64,000 bases of DNA from Pseudovibrio japonicus (GCF_014651595.1 NZ_BMXE01000002.1:186001-250000), one strand, 5' to 3'; shown: positions 1 through 10,499, numbered from the stretch's first letter. Translations and numbers: made by a program. Notes: generated by a model not told the origin, from the letters alone.

Positions 1-46
1 GACGTGCGGCGTCTGCCGAGAATGACAGGTTTACGTGCGTTTCCAA

Positions 47-60
47 AAACCCTAGGGTTT
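47..60. repeat. Perfect 14-bp palindrome upstream of MAPEG gene
   Basis: AAACCCTAGGGTTT reads the same on both strands and sits about 45 bp before the first gene. It could be an operator half-pair or chance. No T-run follows, so it is not a typical terminator. Confidence 0.4.
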
Positions 61-106
61 GCCATAGGGAAAGAGGCCTCGCGCAATTCATTGGGGGATG
101 ACGTGC

Positions 107-673
107 ATGGACCATGCAGAGGTGAATAACTCACGGGCAGCCTTACTGGTGAAAGTCTATCCGTTTGGGCTGATTGCAATCAGCTTGCTTATCAACGTTT
201 TTGTCTTTGGTATCCAACCACTCGTCATCGCGCTTCCTGCACCGGAGATCATTGACGCTTTGATCGTTGCTGCAGTGCTGTTGATAGGTAACCACAGCTG
301 GTTGATGACGGTCACAGAGCTCACACGCGGGAGATATGGTCTGGCGACAACGCCGGAAGAGTGGGAAGCCAAGGGTGGCCGGCCACAGTCCATAGAACAG
401 GACGCTCAGGATGCGTTGGAGCGGCGCCACAATGCACATCGTAACACTACTGAAAATACGGTTTATTTCGTTCTGCTCGCCGCAGTGATAGCTGTTGTCT
501 CGCCCGTGGCGCTTATGGCGCAGGTTTGGATTGTTGGCTTTGCTGTTGCCCGTCTTGGCTACACCTACAGCTATCTGTCTGCCCAGACCGGGCTGCGAGG
601 CTTGTTCATGAGCCTGACCCTGCTTAGCCTTTATGGGATGGCGAGCTATCTTGCGGTGGCGATGTTTGTTTGA
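107..673 (+). CDS. MAPEG family membrane protein
   Basis: An integral membrane protein of about 188 residues. Four hydrophobic segments are visible, at about residues 12-32, 42-62, 118-148 and 160-185. The loop ERRHNAHRNTTEN (about 105-117) carries the Arg/Asn-rich signature of the MAPEG superfamily (membrane-associated eicosanoid and glutathione metabolism proteins). Bacterial members are often of unknown substrate, so no reaction is claimed. The ATG at 107 is preferred over the in-frame ATG at 98, because GGGGG at 93-97 then lies at normal ribosome-binding distance. The gene stands alone. A GC-rich hairpin at 725-754 separates it from the convergent fasciclin gene. Confidence 0.75.
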   Translation: MDHAEVNNSRAALLVKVYPFGLIAISLLINVFVFGIQPLVIALPAPEIIDALIVAAVLLIGNHSWLMTVTELTRGRYGLATTPEEWEAKGGRPQSIEQDAQDALERRHNAHRNTTENTVYFVLLAAVIAVVSPVALMAQVWIVGFAVARLGYTYSYLSAQTGLRGLFMSLTLLSLYGMASYLAVAMFV

Positions 674-724
674 GAACGGGCGAAATCAGCTGCAGCTCAT
701 TCGAAGATATCCAATACACCTTAA

Positions 725-754
725 GAGGGCGCGAAACCGATGTCGCGCGCCCTC
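725..754. terminator. GC-rich hairpin between convergent genes
   Basis: GAGGGCGCG at 725-733 pairs with CGCGCCCTC at 746-754. It lies between the ends of two convergent genes and could end transcription from either side. The T-tracts are weak. Confidence 0.5.
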
Positions 755-789
755 ACACAAAGTTCTTTAGGTGCAACTGCGTGCCTCAG

Positions 790-1278
790 TTAGTTTGAGG
801 GTAGCAATACCGTGTCGACCACGTGAATCACTCCATTATCGGCTGGAATGTCGGCACTGATCACGTTTGCATTGTCCACGGTCACGCCGGAGGAAGTTTT
901 GGCGATAGACAGTGTTTTGTCACCAGACCCTTTGATCGTTCTCACTTTAATCGCGCGACCCGGTAGGTCTGTGGACTCAAGCTTCCTTGGCAGCACATGA
1001 TAACTAAGAACTGCAATTAGCTGTTCCTTGTTCTCGGGCTTCAGGAGCATTTCGACTGTGCCATCTGGAAGAGCAGCGAAGGCTTCATCTGTTGGAGCGA
1101 AGACAGTGAGACTCTCTCCCTGTGCTAAGGCGCCATCCAGACCGGCAGCCTGAGCAGCTGCAATCAGGGTGTTAAACTGCCCTGCCTCTTGAGCCACATC
1201 TACAATAGTTCCTGCATTTGCATTCACAGAACCAGCAAGAACCAATGAACTTACAAGTGAAATCATAGATAAACGCAT
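790..1278 (-). CDS. Secreted fasciclin (FAS1) domain protein
   Basis: A 162-residue exported protein. Residues 1-22 form a typical signal peptide with a probable cut after NANA. The remainder is one FAS1 domain: it has the H1 motif LTVFAPTDEAFAALP (about 57-71), the YH motif LSYHVLP (about 91-97), and the closing element GVIHVVDTVLLP. FAS1 proteins act outside the cytoplasm in adhesion or surface association; the ligand is unknown. The length matches stand-alone bacterial single-domain members. A GAGGC/AGGAGG-type Shine-Dalgarno stands just upstream of the ATG. It reads away from the photolyase and is probably monocistronic. Confidence 0.88.
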   Translation of the reverse strand: MRLSMISLVSSLVLAGSVNANAGTIVDVAQEAGQFNTLIAAAQAAGLDGALAQGESLTVFAPTDEAFAALPDGTVEMLLKPENKEQLIAVLSYHVLPRKLESTDLPGRAIKVRTIKGSGDKTLSIAKTSSGVTVDNANVISADIPADNGVIHVVDTVLLPSN

Positions 1279-1399
1279 AAGAGCCTCCTCTTTCCACCCG
1301 CCTAGGCGATGGAATTACATAGATTCAATGCGTGACAACTTGCCACACACAAAGCCTTATACTCATCAGTGCTGAATGTGGATCACCTAGTTCTGAATT

Positions 1400-2815
1400 T
1401 TATTTGGTCTGCTCAAACGCACGCAGCGCTTGTTCTCTAGATTCTTTCAGGTCCACGAGTGGTAGAGGATAGGTTTGACCCAATGTGATGCCCACGTCTT
1501 GCAATATATGCTTGGGAGCTTCCCATGGTTTGAAGAGAAACTTGTCAGGCAGCCCCTTTAGCTCCGGGAGGTAGTCGCGGGTATAGTCGCCGTGAGCATC
1601 AAATTTTTCGCCCTGAAGGACGGGGTTGAAGATGCGAAAATACGGAGCAGCATCTGCACCACAGCCGGCGATCCATTGCCAGCTGGCGGCGTTGTTGGCC
1701 AGATCCGCATCGACGAGACAATCCCAGAACCACGCCTCCCCCAAGCGCCAGTCCAGCAGCAAGTTTTTGACGAGGAACGAGCCGACAATCATGCGCAGGC
1801 GGTTGTGCATGTAGCCGGTTTGCCAGAGTTCTCGCATGCCTGCATCCACGATCGGAATTCCGGTTTTCCCTTTTTGCCAGGCCTCCAGGCGTTGTTCCTC
1901 CTCAGCCCATGGGAAGCTGTCGAATTTGGAATTCAAGTTGACCTTGGGCAAGGTTGGATTGTGAAAGAGCAGCGAATAGGAGAATTCGCGCCAGCCCAAT
2001 TCACTGCAGAAATGATCGATATCGCCTGTCGCCTCCCGCATGGCCAGTGCCCACCAGATTTGGTTGGGCGAAATCTCGCCAAAGTGCAGATGAGGTGAAA
2101 GTCGAGAGGTGTGCGCCAGCGCCGGAAAATTGCGACCATCCTTGTAATTGGTGAGCCCGTTTTCCAAATACGCATAGAGCCGATCCTGTGCGGCTTGCTC
2201 TCCATGCTGCCAATGATCGCTTAACTGCACGGACCAAGGACGACGGTCCAGTAAGTTAAGATCGTCAACACTCAGCCTACCGTCTCTGCTCGTCCGATGC
2301 AGCTGCATGGGTTTGGGTACGGGCAATGGTTTACGCGGTTCTGGCGCCTGCAGGCAGCCTTTACGGTAGAAGGGCGTGAAGACCTTGTAAGGAGTTCCAT
2401 CCGGCTTAGTGACTTGCCACGGCTCCCACAAGAGCGAGCCGTTGAAACTTTTGGCTGTTACCCCGCTGCGCTCTAAATCGGATTTGAGAGAGGCGTCATG
2501 TTCGATACGCCATGGCTCATAGCATCTGTTCCAGAAAACGCCTGCGGCTCCGTTTTCCTGAACGAGTGCCTTGATGATCTCTGTGGGATCGCCTCGCCTG
2601 ATCTGCAACTGGCCTTGCAGGCTTTCATTGAGAGCTTTCAAGGAATGGTGCAGCCAGTTCTTCGAGGCTCCTCCAAGCTGACGGGCTCCGGGCTCGCCGT
2701 CATTCAGGATGTAGAGTGGAATAACTTTGCCCACCTCACAGGCCGCAGTTAGCGCAGGATTATCGCTCAAGCGCAAATCCTGACGGAACCAATGGATCAC
2801 GACGGGTGGAGTCAT
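1400..2815 (-). CDS. phrB: Deoxyribodipyrimidine photolyase / cryptochrome family
   Basis: Light-driven repair of UV pyrimidine dimers using FAD plus an antenna chromophore. The N-terminal alpha/beta domain starts with VIHWFRQDLRLSDNPAL. The FAD domain shows SRLSPHLHFGEISP, WREFSYSLLFHNP, and the conserved run from GIPIVDAGMRELWQTGYMHN through NNAASWQWIAGCGADAAPYF near the C-terminus, all typical of class I CPD photolyases. The reading frame is open to 2971, but the ATG at 2815 is the likely start. It follows GAGGAAAGG and begins with the family N-terminus, giving 471 residues, which is the usual length. A cryptochrome without repair activity cannot be excluded from sequence alone. Confidence 0.92.
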   Translation of the reverse strand: MTPPVVIHWFRQDLRLSDNPALTAACEVGKVIPLYILNDGEPGARQLGGASKNWLHHSLKALNESLQGQLQIRRGDPTEIIKALVQENGAAGVFWNRCYEPWRIEHDASLKSDLERSGVTAKSFNGSLLWEPWQVTKPDGTPYKVFTPFYRKGCLQAPEPRKPLPVPKPMQLHRTSRDGRLSVDDLNLLDRRPWSVQLSDHWQHGEQAAQDRLYAYLENGLTNYKDGRNFPALAHTSRLSPHLHFGEISPNQIWWALAMREATGDIDHFCSELGWREFSYSLLFHNPTLPKVNLNSKFDSFPWAEEEQRLEAWQKGKTGIPIVDAGMRELWQTGYMHNRLRMIVGSFLVKNLLLDWRLGEAWFWDCLVDADLANNAASWQWIAGCGADAAPYFRIFNPVLQGEKFDAHGDYTRDYLPELKGLPDKFLFKPWEAPKHILQDVGITLGQTYPLPLVDLKESREQALRAFEQTK

Positions 2816-3050
2816 CAACGACCTTTCCTCACAAGAACCAGTCCTGTCAGATGTAAAGCAACTTCCTTTCCCATCAATGTAATGAAGTTTCAATTCTGCA
2901 ATCGAACAGCCTGCAGTGGTTAGCAGGGGGTAACTGGTCATGTGACTTGAGATTGCTCCGCGCAGATGCACAAAGCCGTAGCCAGCAGAAGTAGCCTAGT
3001 AACTTTGAGAAGATAACGAAAAGGGGGAGACACTTACAAGGAGTTGATTT

Positions 3051-3126
3051 TGGTGGAGCCTAGGGGGATCGAACCCCTGACCTCTTCGCTGCCAGCGAAG
3101 CGCTCTCCCAGCTGAGCTAAGGCCCC
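3051..3126 (-). tRNA. tRNA-Ala (anticodon GGC), copy 1
   Basis: A 76-nt cloverleaf with encoded CCA at 3051-3053. The acceptor stem is GGGGCCT/AGGCTCC with the alanine-identity G3:U70 pair. The D arm is AGCTCAGCTGGGAGAGC. The anticodon stem-loop CTTCG-CTGGCAG-CGAAG gives anticodon GGC, and the T arm is AGGGGTTCGATCCCCCT. It is identical to the second copy 144 bp upstream in the transcriptional sense. Confidence 0.97.
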
Positions 3127-3187
3127 ATACCATTTCAGCGTTTCATGCGTTTTGGGAAAACGCTTGCTGTCATGTTGGAGGAAACGG

Positions 3188-3265
3188 CACCTTTAAGAGG
3201 TGTCAATTTCTCCGGAAGACTTGATCGTCACTTCTGCGGAAGTGCGAGACACTTCTAAAGAAGTG
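3188..3265. repeat. Three short hairpins in tRNA-Ala spacer
   Basis: The spacer between the two tRNA genes holds CACCT-ttaag-AGGTG (3188-3202), CACTTC-tgcg-GAAGTG (3229-3244) and CACTTC-taaa-GAAGTG (3250-3265). The last two have identical 6-bp stems and different loops. They may guide processing of a tandem tRNA transcript or end it. No strong T-run follows. Confidence 0.55.
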
Positions 3266-3269
3266 CCTT

Positions 3270-3345
3270 TGGTGGAGCCTAGGGGGATCGAACCCCTGAC
3301 CTCTTCGCTGCCAGCGAAGCGCTCTCCCAGCTGAGCTAAGGCCCC
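3270..3345 (-). tRNA. tRNA-Ala (anticodon GGC), copy 2
   Basis: Identical over all 76 nt to the copy at 3051-3126, including encoded CCA and the G3:U70 pair. The tandem arrangement suggests one transcript reading leftward through both. A duplicated minor-anticodon Ala gene probably reflects dosage. Confidence 0.97.
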
Positions 3346-3477
3346 TTATCAGGTCTTTAAGCACTTAAACTTCAAGGAAGTTTTTTGTGCTGATGGAGGC
3401 GGAACATAGATGGGCCGCCTCCACATTTCAAGAGAATACTCTCATATCAGCCCGCTGTTTCACAGGCTGTGGAAATT

Positions 3478-3855
3478 CTAGATTTCTTCGTCGTCGCGAC
3501 TTACGACGATACCTGGTACAGCAGCGTCTTCATCTTCTTCTTCATCAAGGAAGACATCGCCGTCATCAGTGTCGATATCACTTTCGATACCGTCGTCGTC
3601 AATATCCGGAATATCTTCGGTAATGACTTCAGCATCAGCTTCTTCGAGAGATACGGTTTCGATCTCTTCTTTTGCTGGCGCTTCTTCAGCTTCTTCTTTC
3701 TGAACAGCTTTTACTGCCTTAGCAGTTTTTGCCAGTTTGCCCGGGTCAAACATGTCGCCGCACTTAGGGCAAATGATTGGGTCACGGTTCAAATCATAGT
3801 ATTTAGCACCACAGGCCACGCACAGGCGCTTGGTTCCGAGTTCCGGTCTTGCCAC
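3478..3855 (-). CDS. FYDLN acid (TIGR02300) family protein
   Basis: A conserved alphaproteobacterial protein of unknown function, about 125 residues. The N-terminal part RPELGTKRLCVACGAKYYDLN carries the CxxC...YYDLN signature, and a second pair (CPKCG) completes a likely zinc ribbon. The C-terminal half is strongly acidic (runs of D and E from about residue 60), as in the family. The ATG at 3876 is in frame, but the GTG at 3855 is a better start. It follows AAGGTGAG and places the family's x-RPELGTKR at the N-terminus. It is divergent from aroA, a neighbourhood seen in many Rhizobiales. Confidence 0.85.
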   Translation of the reverse strand: MARPELGTKRLCVACGAKYYDLNRDPIICPKCGDMFDPGKLAKTAKAVKAVQKEEAEEAPAKEEIETVSLEEADAEVITEDIPDIDDDGIESDIDTDDGDVFLDEEEDEDAAVPGIVVSRDDEEI

Positions 3856-3997
3856 GGTTCTCACCTTTATTTGCATCTCGTTGACGGCCCCCTTAGCCTC
3901 AGGTTGGCCATCATGTCAAAGATAAATCTTCTGAATCTACCCGAAGTCGTACATTCACTGCTGAAATTTCGCAATAGTGCAATGCGCCCTAGGGTGA

Positions 3998-6048
<2,051 letters not shown>

Positions 6049-6129
6049 CAGCCTTTCGGAGCTCGCGTTTGTCGTTTCCAGCGACTGTTACGATACCAAA
6101 TTTGGACAAGTGTGACCGCTTTCGCCGGC

Positions 6130-6155
6130 CCACTTACTTGTAAGTGGTTGTTTTT
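6130..6155 (+). terminator. Hairpin with T-tract between cmk and rpsA
   Basis: CCACTTA at 6130-6136 pairs with TAAGTGG at 6141-6147 around a 4-base loop, followed by TTGTTTTT. It ends cmk transcription or partly attenuates read-through into rpsA. The spacer of about 195 bp leaves room for a separate rpsA promoter. Confidence 0.65.
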
Positions 6156-6244
6156 CAACGCGAGTTGGGAACCGGAAGCTCTTGTCCTTTAGTGTTCACA
6201 CAAACCCGCCGGCGAGCGCCATTCTTATGGCACCAGGAGATTTC

Positions 6245-7936
6245 ATGGAAAATCAGAACTTTGCTGCTGAAGATTTTGCAGCTCTGTTGGAAGAATCTTT
6301 TGCGACTTCCGACCTTTACGAAGGCACCGTTGTAAAAGGCACCGTTGTTGCTATCGAAAAAGACCTTGCTGTAATCGACGTAGGTCTGAAGGTTGAAGGT
6401 CGCGTTCCTTTGAAGGAATTCGGCGCTAAAGGCCGCGACGGTGACATGTCCGTTGGTGACGAAGTAGAAGTTTACCTTGAGCGTGTTGAAAACGCGATGG
6501 GTGAAGCTGTTCTGTCCCGCGACAAAGCACGCCGCGAAGAAAGCTGGGTTCGCCTGGAAGTTGCTTTCGAAGCTGGTGAAAAAGTTACCGGTCAGATCTT
6601 CAACCAGGTTAAAGGTGGCTTCACCGTTGATCTGGATGGCGCAGTAGCATTCCTGCCACGCTCTCAGGTTGACATCCGTCCAGTACGTGACGTGACTCCT
6701 CTGATGCACACTCCACAGCCTTTCCAGATCCTGAAGATGGACAAGCGCCGTGGTAACATCGTTGTGTCCCGTCGTACCGTTCTGGAAGAAACACGCGCAG
6801 AACAGCGTTCTGAACTGGTACTGAGCCTTGAAGAAGGTCAGACCGTTGAGGGTGTTGTTAAGAACATCACCGATTATGGTGCGTTCGTTGACCTTGGCGG
6901 CATCGATGGCCTCCTGCACGTTACCGACATTGCATGGCGTCGTATCAACCACCCAAGCGAAGTTCTGACAATCGGTCAGACCGTGAAGGTGCAGATCGTT
7001 CGTGTGAACCAGGAAACACACCGCATCAGCCTCGGCATGAAGCAGCTGGAAACCGATCCATGGGATGGCATCGAAGCCAAGTACCCACTGGATTCCAAGT
7101 TCTCCGGTCGTGTAACCAACATCACCGACTACGGCGCATTCGTAGAACTGGAGCCAGGCATCGAAGGCCTGATCCACGTCTCCGAAATGTCCTGGACCAA
7201 GAAGAACGTACACCCAGGCAAAATCGTTTCTACTTCCCAGGAAGTTGAAGTGGTTATCCTTGAAGTGGACGCTTCCAAACGCCGTATCTCCCTGGGCCTC
7301 AAGCAGACTCTGCAGAACCCATGGGATGCATTCGCACAGCAGTACCCAATTAACGCCACCGTAGAAGGTGAAGTTAAGAACAAGACTGAATTCGGTCTGT
7401 TCATCGGTCTTGAAGGCGATGTTGACGGCATGGTTCACCTGTCCGATCTGGACTGGAACCGTCCGGGCGAGCAGGTCATCGAAGAGTACAAGAAGGGCGA
7501 CGTTGTTAAAGCAGTCGTTCTTGACGTTGACGTCGACAAAGAGCGTATCTCTCTCGGCATCAAGCAGCTCGACGCTGATCCATTCGAAGCAGCTGGCGAC
7601 GTTCGCAAGGGCGCAATCGTTAAGTGTGAAGTGACTGAAATCAAAGACGGTGGTCTCGACGTTAAACTCGTAGACGGCGACCTCTCTGCATTCATCCGTC
7701 GCGCTGACCTGTCCCGTGAGCGTAATGAGCAGGATCCATCCCGCTTCAACGTTGGTGACGTGATCGAAGCTCGTGTTACCCAGTTCGACAAGAAGACCCG
7801 CCGCGTTGGTGTATCCATCAAGGCACTTGAAATCGCTGAAGAAAAAGAAGCGGTTGCACAGTACGGTTCTTCCGACGCTTCCTCTTCTCTCGGCGACATC
7901 CTCGCTGCAGCTATGAAGAAGCAGTCCGACGACTAA
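6245..7936 (+). CDS. rpsA: 30S ribosomal protein S1
   Basis: Binds mRNA on the 30S subunit and helps initiation on structured leaders. At 563 residues it has six S1/OB-fold repeats. Repeat cores visible include GTVVKGTVVAIEKDLAVIDVG, GVVKNITDYGAFVDLGGIDG, GRVTNITDYGAFVELEPGIE and GEVKNKTEFGLFIGLEGDVD. The start at 6245 follows CAGGAGATTTC. An in-frame upstream start at 6182 lacks this and adds a non-conserved extension. The codon choice is regular and skewed, as in highly expressed genes. It ends in a hairpin and then a strong intrinsic terminator. Confidence 0.97.
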   Translation: MENQNFAAEDFAALLEESFATSDLYEGTVVKGTVVAIEKDLAVIDVGLKVEGRVPLKEFGAKGRDGDMSVGDEVEVYLERVENAMGEAVLSRDKARREESWVRLEVAFEAGEKVTGQIFNQVKGGFTVDLDGAVAFLPRSQVDIRPVRDVTPLMHTPQPFQILKMDKRRGNIVVSRRTVLEETRAEQRSELVLSLEEGQTVEGVVKNITDYGAFVDLGGIDGLLHVTDIAWRRINHPSEVLTIGQTVKVQIVRVNQETHRISLGMKQLETDPWDGIEAKYPLDSKFSGRVTNITDYGAFVELEPGIEGLIHVSEMSWTKKNVHPGKIVSTSQEVEVVILEVDASKRRISLGLKQTLQNPWDAFAQQYPINATVEGEVKNKTEFGLFIGLEGDVDGMVHLSDLDWNRPGEQVIEEYKKGDVVKAVVLDVDVDKERISLGIKQLDADPFEAAGDVRKGAIVKCEVTEIKDGGLDVKLVDGDLSAFIRRADLSRERNEQDPSRFNVGDVIEARVTQFDKKTRRVGVSIKALEIAEEKEAVAQYGSSDASSSLGDILAAAMKKQSDD

Positions 7937-7938
7937 TA

Positions 7939-7990
7939 GAATCTAGCAATAGATTCCATGAGAAAGCCCGGTCATTGACCGGGCTTTTTT
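7939..7990 (+). terminator. rpsA terminator (double hairpin)
   Basis: A hairpin GAATCT-agcaat-AGATTC (7939-7956) directly follows the stop codon. Then AAAGCCCGGTC (7963-7973) pairs with GACCGGGCTTT (7977-7987) and runs into six Ts. The second is a textbook intrinsic terminator. Confidence 0.92.
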
Positions 7991-7991
7991 C

Positions 7992-8040
7992 TTGCGTTCA
8001 TAAGTGCGTTCATTTGCGTTCTTTCGCATTAATTTGCGTT
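7992..8040. repeat. Helically phased TGCGTT direct repeats
   Basis: TGCGTT begins at 7993, 8005, 8015 and 8035, with a variant (CGCATT) at 8025. The spacing is 12, 10, 10 and 10 bases. The flanking bases are T-rich (TTTGCGTTCT-like units). It lies just behind the rpsA terminator. Function unknown; this could be a protein-binding or replication-slippage tract. Confidence 0.6.
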
Positions 8041-8165
8041 ATTTTGTTTGAGGTCTCAGGCTTCCCGCTTGAAAACGCAATTAACGAGCTGGCGGGCTTC
8101 GCTTGCGCTATGGCAGCAGACTGTACCCGCTCAGGTGCCTCTTCCAGAAAGCGCCTGCAACGCCC

Positions 8166-9371
8166 CTAGCCGATAATTTTCTTCACGGAGCTCATCAGAA
8201 ATGCTCTCGGGCCTTTTGGCAGGGCGAGCACGAAGCGCTTTGCCAGTGGGCGCAGGTTCTGGAGCCAGATTTGTGCGTGGAGGTGCCCTTTGAAAGAGAG
8301 CGGGCTTACCACATCAAAGACGCTGGCGACTTCTGAGGTCCATGTCATCTTGTAGCGCGATGCTGGTTTGAGGAAGTCGATCCTATCGATCCCCAGAGCG
8401 AAACAGGCCTCAATGACATCCATCTGGTGCAGCTTGCCGGGGCTGGATTGTTCGTAGTCCGGGTTCCAATCGGCCATATAAGCAAAATAGCAGTGCTTGT
8501 AGAGGAAGCCCCACTCAGTTGAGATTGGTACATCGCCGTGTTTCAGCTCGAAGGCGATGAGTTCGCACCCGCTCCCCGTTTCTTTATTCAATGCTAGGAG
8601 GAACTGCTGCAAGCCATCTCCCTGTAAGGCGCGGGAAGAGTAGCCCATGGCCTCAACCCAGCTTTCACGGCCTTTCAGGCTGCTCAGGATTAGAGTCTCA
8701 AGCTCTGTGTCTGTTTGACGGATAATCCGATGGGACAGGCCTGCTGACTTGTGCAGGCGGTTGCGTTGGTTGCGAATGGTTTTGCGTGTGCGTGATGAGA
8801 TGGACTTCAGGTAGTCCTCAAAGCTGCCCCACTGGGTCAGATCAAGCCATGGGGCGCCATCAACCTCACCCACTTCCGTAAAATACTCGCTGGCATAGTC
8901 ATAGAGCGCGCCACCTTCCCGGATCTGACGCAGGTGAATAATATCCGCTCCTACGTTTTGGAGGTGTGGCTTTAGAAGCTCCAGAATGATGGAAGGGGTA
9001 TAGCCCGGATCGAGCAGCATCTCGGAGTATTGCTGAAATGGTTCTGCCAAACCCGTCAGTATCCTGAGTCCGTTTTGCTTCTCAATGCGCAAAGGCAGGG
9101 CTGCAATCATTCTCCGCTCGTCGAACACAGCGAAAATCCGGAGGTTTTGGGCTACTTTAGAATTTTCCAACGTAGCCATAGTCCATGCAAAACTTTGGAA
9201 GACCGCACTGCAGCGGGCGGAGTGCTCTAGCTGTTGCCACTGGTCTTTGTGTTCAGAAAGGTCTTCGCGTGTTTGCAACACGCATACAGAGAGATCTTCA
9301 AGGGCTTTCGTTGCCAGACGCTGCTGGACAGAGGCATGAGTGCTCGACGTCATCACATCTGTCTGCAACAA
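8166..9371 (-). CDS. CelD/BcsL-like GNAT-fold acetyltransferase (Acetyltransf_6)
   Basis: About 401 residues with the two-lobed layout of the CelD/FemAB-like acetyltransferase family (Acetyltransf_6). An N-terminal lobe (to about 190) carries FQSFAWTMA and AALPLRIEKQNGLRILTGL. A linker SRTRKTIRNQRNRL is typical of the family. The C-terminal lobe carries LIAFELKHGDVPISTEWGFLYKHCYFAYMADWNPDY and GIDRIDFLKPASRYKMTW. Members are implicated in cellulose or other polysaccharide and lipid acylation. No polysaccharide genes are adjacent, so the substrate is unknown. The start is uncertain: TTG at 9371 follows GGAGAAG, and ATG at 9353 is the alternative. Confidence 0.75.
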   Translation of the reverse strand: MLQTDVMTSSTHASVQQRLATKALEDLSVCVLQTREDLSEHKDQWQQLEHSARCSAVFQSFAWTMATLENSKVAQNLRIFAVFDERRMIAALPLRIEKQNGLRILTGLAEPFQQYSEMLLDPGYTPSIILELLKPHLQNVGADIIHLRQIREGGALYDYASEYFTEVGEVDGAPWLDLTQWGSFEDYLKSISSRTRKTIRNQRNRLHKSAGLSHRIIRQTDTELETLILSSLKGRESWVEAMGYSSRALQGDGLQQFLLALNKETGSGCELIAFELKHGDVPISTEWGFLYKHCYFAYMADWNPDYEQSSPGKLHQMDVIEACFALGIDRIDFLKPASRYKMTWTSEVASVFDVVSPLSFKGHLHAQIWLQNLRPLAKRFVLALPKGPRAFLMSSVKKIIG

Positions 9372-9647
9372 ACTTCTCCGTAATCAATGCATAAAACAAC
9401 TTTAATCAACTGGCAGAATAACGCAGCTCACCACTTGGCGGTGACTTTGTCCATTGTTACTTTTAACCACTTAAAAGAAAAGTGTTTTCTGAAGATTTAG
9501 GGTTTTGAGTTCTCCGTATCTCCCCACGGAGCGGGCGGAGCATAGGTTTTGGGCTGGCATGGACTGGATCTGGATGATGACAAATCGTCATTTGCTTTCT
9601 CGATGACCCGAATATGGAATGCACCTGAATAGTTTCAGGAGGATTTC

Positions 9648-10352
9648 ATGAGTGATTTGAAAGTTGCACTGATTGTTGCCGGTGGTAGTGGCATGGGCGC
9701 AGCAGCCGCGCGAAAGCTGGCAAAAGACGGGTACAAGGTTGCTATTCTATCCTCCTCTGGCAAAGGCGAGAAGCTGGCTGATGAACTTGGCGGAGTGGGA
9801 GTTACCGGGTCCAATCTTGAAACTGCGGATCTTCAGCGGCTGGTTGATGTGGCGATGGAGAAATGGGACCGCATTGATACGGTTATCAGCAGTGCCGGAC
9901 ATGGGCCAAAGGGGCCAATTCTGGAGCTGACCGATGAAGATTGGGTCCGGGGAATGGACTATTACCTTTTGAACGTAGTGCGCATTACTCGCATTGTGAC
10001 GCCGATCATGGAAGCGCAAGGAAAAGGCAGCTTCGTCAACATCTCTACCTATGCGGTGTTTGAACCTGAGGAGCTTTTCCCCACTTCCGGTGTGTTCCGT
10101 GCTGGCCTCGCCGCTTTTACCAAGCTGTTTGCGGACAAATATGCCGCTTCCAACATCCGCATGAACAACGTACTTCCCGGTTTCATTGACAGTTTGCCAG
10201 AGAAAGAAGAGCGTCGGGGTCGCATTCCGATGGAGCGCTACGGGACCTCAGAGGAAGTGGCCGATCTCATCGCCTTCCTTGCCGGAGATACCTCCAGCTA
10301 TATGACGGGCCAAAACATCCGCATTGACGGTGGGATTACCCGCTCAATTTAG
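9648..10352 (+). CDS. SDR family NAD(P)-dependent oxidoreductase
   Basis: A 234-residue short-chain dehydrogenase. The N-terminal Rossmann motif is unusual: VAGGSGMGAAAARKLAKDGY (about 11-30) stands for the common TGxxxGxG. SSAGHG (about 84-89) matches the NNAG motif. The catalytic Ser lies in FVNISTYAVFEPEELFPTSG. The usual YxxxK appears as FRAGLAAFTKLFADKYA, where the Tyr seems replaced (FRAGLAAFTK), so standard catalysis is doubtful. The C-terminal GQNIRIDGGITRS matches the family end. A strong AGGAGG precedes the ATG. Substrate not inferable. Confidence 0.85.
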   Translation: MSDLKVALIVAGGSGMGAAAARKLAKDGYKVAILSSSGKGEKLADELGGVGVTGSNLETADLQRLVDVAMEKWDRIDTVISSAGHGPKGPILELTDEDWVRGMDYYLLNVVRITRIVTPIMEAQGKGSFVNISTYAVFEPEELFPTSGVFRAGLAAFTKLFADKYAASNIRMNNVLPGFIDSLPEKEERRGRIPMERYGTSEEVADLIAFLAGDTSSYMTGQNIRIDGGITRSI

Positions 10353-10499
10353 GCTAGGCAGCTTTACGAGGGAGCCCTTCGCAATTTGCGCAGGGCACAC
10401 CGTGCGCGATTAATTCCGCAGATCTTAAAACGGGTAGATCAGCACGGCGGAAAAATGCCCTTTTTTAACGACAGCATCCCTGGATCGCGCGAGATCTCA

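Noticed and set aside
6155-7438. 427-residue open frame antisense to rpsA
   Set aside because: It mirrors the regular codon use of rpsA and has no family motif or ribosome-binding site.
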